The translations under genes and the position numbers were made by a program. A model generated the notes under the pieces. The model worked only from the letters and a program-made list of their open reading frames with translations. It had not been told where the DNA came from and made no database searches. A stretch of DNA of 12,606 nucleotides from Monoraphidium neglectum (Eukaryota; Chlorophyta; Chlorophyceae; Sphaeropleales; Selenastraceae), in contig NW_014012537.1 of the NCBI RefSeq assembly GCF_000611645.1, forward strand, positions 4,219-16,824. The letters are read 5' to 3'. Of this stretch, positions 7,626-12,606 are shown in pieces (the first letter of the stretch is position 1; each line of letters opens with the position of its first letter).

Positions 7626-10600
7626 CACCCGCAATGGTGCAGGGCTCCCTTTGGAGTCCTGCGATGATGAGCATAGTGGCCACAAGGATTGCCCGAAAAC
7701 TGCTATGGCAATATACTCACCTCCAACCCCCTGCCTTATCCTCGTCCTGCCAGCTGAACGCCTTGACAGGCACCATACCGCCAGACATATGTGGTCGCGA
7801 TTCGCAGCTGGCCGTCCTGAACCTACACAGCAACCGCTTGAAGGGCTCCGCCACGGCAGCCCTCAACTGCCTGCAGCTGGCGTCCTTGGACCTGTCTTCA
7901 AATCGCTTGACGGGCAGCGTCCCTGCAACAAAGGTGCGTATTGCGGCGAGCAGAGGGAGCACAGAGGAGGGACACTCAGGCCAGCAGCAGAGAGGCGGCC
8001 ACTATCCAGATCGGCATGCAGCACACAGCGCGCTTGCTTTCTTTGAAATATTGAATGACGAGCCAGCCCGGGCATTACAACCGCAGCATCCCAAACAGGC
8101 CTGGCCATCACAATGCGTACATGTGCACATGCCACTCACACTTAAAACAAATTGCAGAATTGGACCCAGATGGTTTCAATGAAGCTGGGCCGCAACAAGT
8201 TTGAAGGAGTTCTGCCAGACCCCATATTCCGCATGCAGCTGCTGACATATCTGGACTTGTCTGGCAACAGGTCAGTCCCCCCTTTGTCCCCGGGACTGAA
8301 CCCTGCTTTGGTGTCGATGTATGCGCCTGGCTTACACGCCCAAAGCTCCCCAAGGCACACCGTTGCAAGTCTGAAACCCTTCTTGCCATCACCCCCAAAT
8401 GTGGCGTCGTGCGGACAGACTCACAGGAGGGTTTGATGACCGCATCAGCTTGATGACCTTCCTGACTCACTTCGACGTCTCCGGAAACAAGCTTTCTGGT
8501 TCGATTGGGCGTGGCCTGTGGTTCCTTCCGCAGATCGCCCGCGTCAACCTCGCAAACAACAACTTCACCGGCACACTCAACCCCTCGCTTGGGTGAGTCT
8601 TGTGATCTCTGCTGCGGCTGCATCGGTCAAACTGGCTCCCAGGCAGACTCAGGACTGCCCTTATGCCGTAGCTCGCCCGTGCGATGGCCTTGGTTTGAGT
8701 CACTGCTGAGCTGTCTAGAGCAGCCATGGGTTACACAGGCTGATTAGCTGTGACATCACGTGCTTCCGCCCTCACCCATCTGCAGTTTTGCCTGGAACCT
8801 GCGGGAGATGGTCCTGGCCAACAACACGGGCTTGGTCGGCCGCCTGCCCGACGAGGCTGCCGGCCTGGCGCACCTCCACCGCGTCGGCCTGCGGGGCACC
8901 AACATGAGCTGTGTCCCGGCAGAGCTCGCTGAGGCCCACGCGGCAGAGCGCGCCAAGGGCCGGGAGCCGCCGCCGTACAGATGTGCCGGGGAGAACGTTC
9001 TGCCCTGCTTCCTGGAGTTTGCGGGCTATACGATCCCCCTCAGCGACAACAGCAAGATGAGCTGCCGGCCCATCAGGAAGCTGTCTCCCGACAGGATCAT
9101 CACTGTCTGCCCCCCCGCGGCGCTCTACCTGCTGCCCGACCCGAGCCTGGAAGTGCTCGCGGCGCAGTGGGACCTGTCGCCCTCATACTACCAATACCAG
9201 GGCTGCGTCTGCCTCGAGGGCCACAAAGCGGTGTGGAGCCGCGACGGCACGGTGATGCGCTGCGAATACACCCGTACCCTGTCGGCGTCGATGTGGGTGT
9301 TGGTCGGCCTCGGCGCGGCAATCGCGCTGCTCGCGCTGTCGCTGCTGCTGCTCAGCCGGCGCCTGCTGCTGTTCCGCAGCCGGTGGTTGAGGGAGGCGGA
9401 GCTCAAGCGCAAGCGGCGGCTGGGGGTGCCCAAAGACGGGGCGAATGTTTCCATCGTAATCACCGACATCGAGGCCTATTCGGGTGAGTGGCTTTGTCCG
9501 ATATCTGAGAATGAGTCACGGCCAGCAACTTCAGGATCATTTGCTGTCGGGCCCAGACTCTTGGAATCGGCCAAGCGATGGCTGTCTTGCATGATCGTGA
9601 TGCTTGCCAAATCAGGTCAATTTGTCGGCCTTGGGTGGGGACTGGGCATGCTGTCACTTTGGCTGTCACAAGCCTGGTCCCTTACTCACCGCCTCCACGT
9701 CTCCTGACGCAGTCCTGATGAAGACCAGCCCGGCCCTGGCCACCAAGGCGCTGTCGATGCACAACGCGGTGCTGCGCAAGGCGGCCGCCGACAACGCGGG
9801 CCACGTCATCGACCAGGAGGGCGACTCCTGGGGCCTCGCCTTTTACGACGCGCAGGACGCCGTGGCCTTCTGCCTGCAGGCGCAGCAGGCCATGCACAAG
9901 GTGCGTGGTGCTAAGAACTGTGGTGACGTGTCGTGCGCCCTTGGAAGTGCATCTGCATTTGCACACATCTGCAGATGTCAACATCAACTGGTTTGCAAGC
10001 GCAACAAAGAGATAAGACAACCAATCATGGCCTCTCTGTCTGAAAATGAGCGGAGCATCTTGACGACGCGCTGCCACCATGTCCTCACCAAACGCGCCCC
10101 CGACCCGCGTTCCAGGTGGACTGGTCGGCTGGCCTCATTGGCAATGACACCCACCAGGGAAAGCATCACGGCCAGCCCAGTGAGAACGTCGGCTTCAACA
10201 AGGGCAGCACCACAACAGGCGGCCATCCCAGCCGCCTGCGGCAGCTGCTCGGCGTTGGAAGCCTGGGTGTGGCGTCGTACACTTCCGACGCGGCTGCTAC
10301 CCACGGCTGGCTGCCCATGCGGCCCACAGTGCCGCTGGCAACGCTGCCGTCGTTCAGCGGCAGCGGCAGCGACAGCCGCGACGACAATGTCACGGCGGAC
10401 GACAGCTTGGTCAACGCAAACAGCACGAGCAGCAGCCTGCCGCCGGGCGCGCTGCGAGCGTCGAGCGACACCGTCGACGGGAGCGTCGGCGGCGCGTCGC
10501 TGGTTGGGGTGTCGCTCCAGCAGGGCGGCAAGGGGTTCGGCGAGAGGCAGGCGCGCGTTGACGCGCCGGGCAGCGCGTTCATGAAGCTGCTGATGCGGCA

Positions 10601-12606
10601 GGGCAGCGACAGCACCACCAGCCATGACAGCGTGTTTTGCGGCCTCAGGGTGCGTATGGGGGTAGCTACCGGGAAGCTGCCGCTCGGCGATGACATCACG
10701 AGGAGCGGCGTGTTTGACCTGGCCAAGGGTGAGATGATCAAGATCGACGTTGACGATGCCTGCTCTGCTGCATCAGCTTGCAGATAAATTCTATTATGAA
10801 GCCCTAAACTGTGAACCACAGCTCGGATGGCACGCCTTTCTTGCCGCCCCTGTGACTGTTTGTCGTCTCTCGCCAGCCTTGACTGCTGGCGCTCCACTAT
10901 AATTCCCGGAGTACATGCTCACATGGCTGATCAATCAGCCGCCCCGCGGCCTCCTTGCCGCCCGCAGTGGTGTCTGACATGGCAAACGGCGGCCAGGTGC
11001 TGATGGATGCTGAGACCTTTGAGCAGATCAGGGACGAGCGCAGCCTGGCCGCGGTGGACCACCACGGCTACAACGACAAGGTCTTCGCGGAACAAACGGG
11101 CTCAGGGTTGTTGTGCACTCACGGCAACTGCAGGTGCGGGGTGACGTGCAGGCGCGTGGGGCAGGCCTGGTATAGGCGCGCATACAGCAGTAGAAGTGAG
11201 GCATGCAAGGGCCTCAAAGTTTGCCGCCAGTCGGTGATTGTCAGGCACGCACCGTGCAGCACACGTCATATGCACGCATTCTTGTTCTCTCATGCATCCT
11301 CTCAATTCTTCCTATCTGCCTGCCGCCATTACAGCGTCCCCAAGTGGCTGCGCCCCAGCTGCTCTCGAGCGGACGAGGAAACAACCGCTGTCCCTGCCTT
11401 GAAGGCTTCAAAGCTCGTGATCTTAGACATGGGGGAGTACGAGGTTCCGGGCATCAACCTCGAGTTGGTGGTGTCGGGCCAGGCGCCCAGGCAGCAGCAG
11501 GGCCCCGCCGACGGCGGCAAGCGCGCCGGTCAGCAGCCGCAGGACCAGGAGCAGCAGGAGCGGCGGCGGCAGCGGCAGCAGCGGAGACGCAAGTCGGGGC
11601 GCCTGCGCGTCTACAGCGTGGCGCCCAGCTGCCTAGCCGACAGGGCCAGGGAGTGGGGCAACTCGCTGGCCTTCAAGGAGGGCTGGCGCCAGACTGACCG
11701 CGGCTTTTTTGAAGCGCCCGGCGCTGTCGGCGCCGCGACCCTCACACTGCGCGACGCGGCGGTGGCGCCCGACCTCATGCCTCATGTGACCGTCGTGTGC
11801 GCTGGGGTTGAGGGCGCCAAGTGGCTTGTGCGGTGGCGGCACGCGGGCGAGGTGCGGGAGATGGCGCGCCTGCTGCGCATGGTGTACGTGGCGGCGCTGC
11901 GCGCGGTGCCAGGCGGCTACCTGTGCCGCGAGCAGGAGGGCGGCCTGCGCTACATGCTGGCGTTCCGCGACGCAGAGGGCGCGCTGCAGTGGTGCCTGCT
12001 GGTGCAGGAGGCGCTCATGTACGCGCCCTGGCCGGCGGCGCTGCTGGCGCTCCCCGAGTTTGGAGAGGAGCACGCGCCTGACAGCGGCACGCTGCTGTTC
12101 AGGGGACCGCGCGTGAAGATGGGCGTGTGCAAGGGCCGGCCGCGCAGCCTGGTGGCGAACGAGGAGGGGCGCGCCGACTACTTTGGCGCGAGCGTCAACC
12201 AGGCGGCGCGCTACATGGACGCGGCGGCGTGCGGCGGCCAGGTGGCGTGCGAGATACAGCTTATTGAGGCCGTCTTCAAGTGAGCGGGGGCGCAGGTGGA
12301 CCTGGTTGCAGCACCGTGCCGCCTGTGTTGCACCTGCCCATGATGGTGAAGGCACGGCATCGGCACATGCCTGGCTGGCACGGCATCGCAACATGCCTGG
12401 TTGGCTATGAGCCACGCGACCTGCAAGATTCTCATGCGCTACCATCTCGTTTCGATGCTGCCGACCCGCTCAAACTTGCTGCAGGGACTGGCGGCTGCAC
12501 GACCAGGGTGCGGCGGCCGCGGCGGCGGCGAAGGCGGCGCAGGCGGCGGTGCCGGCAGTGGCGGCGCTGCGGCAGCAGCCTAACAATGGCCCGCTCGTCC
12601 TGTCAG
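6003..12606 (+). CDS. Gene B: LRR receptor-like transmembrane cyclase with tandem C1 and C2 cyclase domains (partial, 3' end outside window)
   Basis: Twelve exons: 6003-6093, 6291-6818, 7098-7411, 7754-7933, 8158-8270, 8419-8592, 8786-9483, 9713-9900, 10116-10728, 10968-11133, 11335-12279 and 12485 onward. They join in one frame for at least 1377 residues. Order: signal peptide 1-34, Cys-rich cap (58-130), LRRs (about 140-510), Cys-rich module (510-630), TM 636-656, basic linker, C1 (about 690-1010), linker with a Q/R-rich basic stretch, C2 (about 1175-1336), Ala-rich tail. C1 has metal ligands D694 and D737 but F962 and K966 at the Asn and Arg positions. C2 has G1179 and G1225 at the metal positions but keeps N1310 and R1314, and D1303. 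The pair should build one complete site (inference from class III cyclase chemistry). Cyclic AMP or cyclic GMP as product is undecided. There is no kinase-homology domain. It is divergent from gene A, its paralogue. Confidence 0.9.
6291..6818 (+). CDS. Gene B exon 2: Cys-rich LRR cap and first LRRs
   Basis: The acceptor CTCCCCAG gives the phase needed to join exon 1; the donor is GTGGGT at 6819. It encodes VPPPPTCPGIVGGICTLACQ, CDALSAFFRLTYNVSSPWQH and YCRWWGVTCC (121-130). The first LRRs follow (MVGLNLESNDISGALEPRWG, RFTNLTVLNLG). An unspliced ATG at 6155 in the same frame gives a longer open frame, but its N-terminus has no signal peptide and no match in gene A. Confidence 0.87.
7098..7411 (+). 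CDS. Gene B exon 3: LRRs with a charged insertion
   Basis: Acceptor CCCTGCAG, donor GTGAGC (7412); phase 1 to phase 0. LRRs are WLSGTVPAELANLKKLRQLE, GSIGDWIGSLKELRVLNLG and GTIPAAISKLKFLTELDFQ. Relative to gene A exon 3 it is 63 bases (21 codons) longer, because a Lys/Glu-rich stretch (about 7276-7345, including SKDEKEKEEEE) lies between two repeats. Confidence 0.88.
7412..7753 (+). other. Gene B intron 3: 342 bases, in-frame, with CTG tract
   Basis: The donor GTGAGC and acceptor CTGCCAG join LRR exons that match gene A. The intron is exactly 114 codons long and has no stop in the exon frame, so retention would insert 114 residues dominated by Leu and Pro. It is treated as an intron because the insert breaks an LRR and gene A has unrelated sequence at the same position. 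Confidence 0.8.
7567..7624 (+). repeat. (CTG)19 triplet microsatellite
   Basis: Nineteen uninterrupted CTG units, preceded from about 7465 by an interrupted tract of CTG, CCG and CTA-type triplets. It lies inside gene B intron 3. In the frame of the flanking exons it reads as Leu. CAG/CTG tracts are hairpin-prone and change length readily, so it should be polymorphic between strains. Confidence 0.95.
7754..7933 (+). CDS. Gene B exon 4: LRRs
   Basis: Sixty codons, phase 0 at both ends, acceptor CTGCCAG, donor GTGCGT. It encodes ALTGTIPPDICG, LAVLNLHSNRLKG and LASLDLSSNRLTGSVPATK. Its length equals gene A exon 4. The Cys pair (CG and NC) is shared between the copies. Confidence 0.9.
8158..8270 (+). 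CDS. Gene B exon 5: LRR
   Basis: Acceptor AATTGCAG, donor GTCAGT, 113 bases, phase 0 to phase 2. It encodes NWTQMVSMKLGRNKFEGVLP and LLTYLDLSGN, matching gene A exon 5 in length and pattern. Confidence 0.87.
8419..8592 (+). CDS. Gene B exon 6: LRRs
   Basis: The acceptor is taken at GGACAG (8417-8418). It gives phase 2, makes the joined codon Arg so the repeat reads SGNRLTGGF, and makes the exon 174 bases, as in gene A. The nearer AG pairs at 8425 and 8428 break the frame. It encodes HFDVSGNKLSGSIGRGLWFL and VNLANNNFTGTLNPSLG. Donor GTGAGT. Confidence 0.83.
8786..9483 (+). CDS. Gene B exon 7: last LRR, Cys-rich juxtamembrane module, TM helix, start of C1
   Basis: Acceptor ATCTGCAG, donor GTGAGT, phase 2 to phase 1. 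The last LRR (NLREMVLANN...GRLPDEAAGLAHLH) is followed by Cys-rich sequence (MSCVP, YRCAGENVLPCFLEF, KMSCRPI, YYQYQGCVCLEG). The TM helix is WVLVGLGAAIALLALSLLLL (about 636-656). The inner segment FRSRWLREAELKRKRRLG is identical to gene A. C1 begins with VSIVITDIEAYS; D694 is the first metal ligand, only about 38 residues after the TM helix. Confidence 0.92.
9713..9900 (+). CDS. Gene B exon 8: C1 cyclase core with second metal Asp
   Basis: Acceptor TGACGCAG, donor GTGCGT, 188 bases, phase 1 to phase 0. It encodes LMKTSPALATKALSMHNAVL and the catalytic hairpin DQEGDSWGLAFYDAQDAV, with D737 as second metal ligand. A hand count gives 51 of 62 residues identical to gene A, higher than the 31 of 60 in an LRR exon. 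Confidence 0.92.
10116..10728 (+). CDS. Gene B exon 9: C1 cyclase with long Ser/Gly-rich insertion
   Basis: Acceptor GTTCCAG, donor GTGAGA, phase 0 to phase 1. It starts VDWSAGLIG, continuing the helix of exon 8. About 170 residues of Ser, Gly, Asp and Asn-rich low-complexity sequence follow before the fold resumes at GLRVRMGVATG (from 10641) and RSGVFDLAK. The frame stays open for 613 bases in spite of the odd composition. K966, and F962 four residues before it, occupy the positions of the catalytic Arg and Asn. Confidence 0.85.
10968..11133 (+). CDS. Gene B exon 10: end of C1
   Basis: Acceptor GCCCGCAG gives the phase-1 join that reads LAKVVSDMANGGQVLMD. GGQVLM is the typical strand after the catalytic helix of class III cyclases. 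ETFEQIRDERSLAAVDHHGY follows. The downstream boundary is less sure. The donor GTGCGG at 11134 fits phase 2 and the next acceptor, but the frame is also open through the proposed 201-base intron. Confidence 0.72.
11335..12279 (+). CDS. Gene B exon 11: C1-C2 linker and C2 cyclase domain
   Basis: Acceptor CATTACAG. It begins VPKWLRPSC; LVILDMGEYEVPG resembles the closing strand of cyclase domains. A Gln/Arg-rich basic stretch follows (about 11485-11600), then LADRAREWGNSLAFKEGW and FFEAPG. C2 starts PHVTVVCAGVEGAKWL, with G1179 where the first metal Asp is expected, then REQEGGLRYMLAF with G1225 in place of the second. It keeps PRVKMGV and ADYFGASVNQAARYM, carrying D1303, N1310 and R1314, and GGQV. 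Position 12280 starts a GTGAGC donor, so the TGA at 12281 is probably intronic. Confidence 0.85.
12351..12402 (+). repeat. 26-base tandem duplication in gene B intron 11
   Basis: Copies at 12351-12376 and 12377-12402 (GGCACGGCATCG...CATGCCTGG) match at 23 of 26 bases. They lie between the proposed donor at 12280 and acceptor at 12484. A direct duplication is more usual in non-coding DNA, which mildly supports the intron call. Confidence 0.85.
12485..12606 (+). CDS. Gene B exon 12 (partial): Ala-rich tail
   Basis: Acceptor TTGCTGCAG. Joining 12279 to 12485 completes a Lys codon and continues as DWRLHDQG, then an Ala-rich run and PNNGPLVLS, open to the window end. The exact phase fit, good splice sites and open frame support it, but it has no counterpart in the visible part of gene A. 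The alternative is that the protein stops at 12281-12283. Confidence 0.55.

Noticed and set aside
7413..8046. Poly-Ala, poly-Cys, poly-Leu and poly-Ser open frames over the CTG tract
   Set aside because: They are the reading frames of a triplet repeat inside an intron, not genes.
10166..10897. 243-residue minus-strand open frame opposite exon 9
   Set aside because: It is the complement of the low-complexity coding insertion; no conserved motif.
1..12606. CRISPR array, prophage or bacterial operon
   Set aside because: No regularly spaced repeats with spacers, no ribosome binding sites; intron-rich eukaryotic genes throughout.

Overview
The window looks like nuclear DNA of a GC-rich green alga, probably a chlorophyte (inference). 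The grounds are GC-rich, third-position-biased exons, many short introns with GTGAGY/GTGCGY donors and CAG acceptors, plant-type leucine-rich repeats (LRRs), and class III nucleotidyl cyclase domains of a kind many chlorophytes encode. No bacterial operon, transposon, rRNA or convincing tRNA is seen.

The window holds two paralogous genes arranged head to head. Gene A is on the minus strand: its ATG is at 4462, eight exons are visible, and it runs off the left edge inside an intron. Gene B is on the plus strand: its ATG is at 6003, twelve exons are visible, and it runs off the right edge inside an open exon. Between the two start codons lies about 1.54 kb of lower-GC DNA that must hold both 5' ends and probably both promoters. 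All seven introns that can be compared sit at the same codon position and phase in both genes. Four of the paired internal exons have identical lengths (180, 113, 174 and 188 bases), while the intron sequences have diverged.

Both genes read as single-pass type I receptors: signal peptide, Cys-rich LRR cap, roughly eleven LRRs, a conserved Cys-rich juxtamembrane module, one transmembrane helix, a short basic linker and a cytoplasmic cyclase. Gene B shows two cyclase domains in one chain. The first (C1) keeps both metal-binding Asp residues but has Phe and Lys where the catalytic Asn and Arg belong. The second (C2) has Gly at both metal positions but keeps Asn and Arg. This is the division of labour known from mammalian transmembrane adenylyl cyclases and heterodimeric soluble guanylyl cyclase, here inferred for an LRR receptor. 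Whether the product is cAMP or cGMP cannot be read from the sequence.

The working model (inference) is a divergently transcribed pair of cell-surface LRR receptors whose ectodomains have diverged faster than their cyclase output. Exon models were assembled by eye from homology between the copies, splice-site consensus and reading-frame phase. Most junctions are secure because both copies agree. The least certain are the gene B junctions with no gene A counterpart in the window, chiefly intron 10 (11134-11334) and intron 11 (12280-12484).
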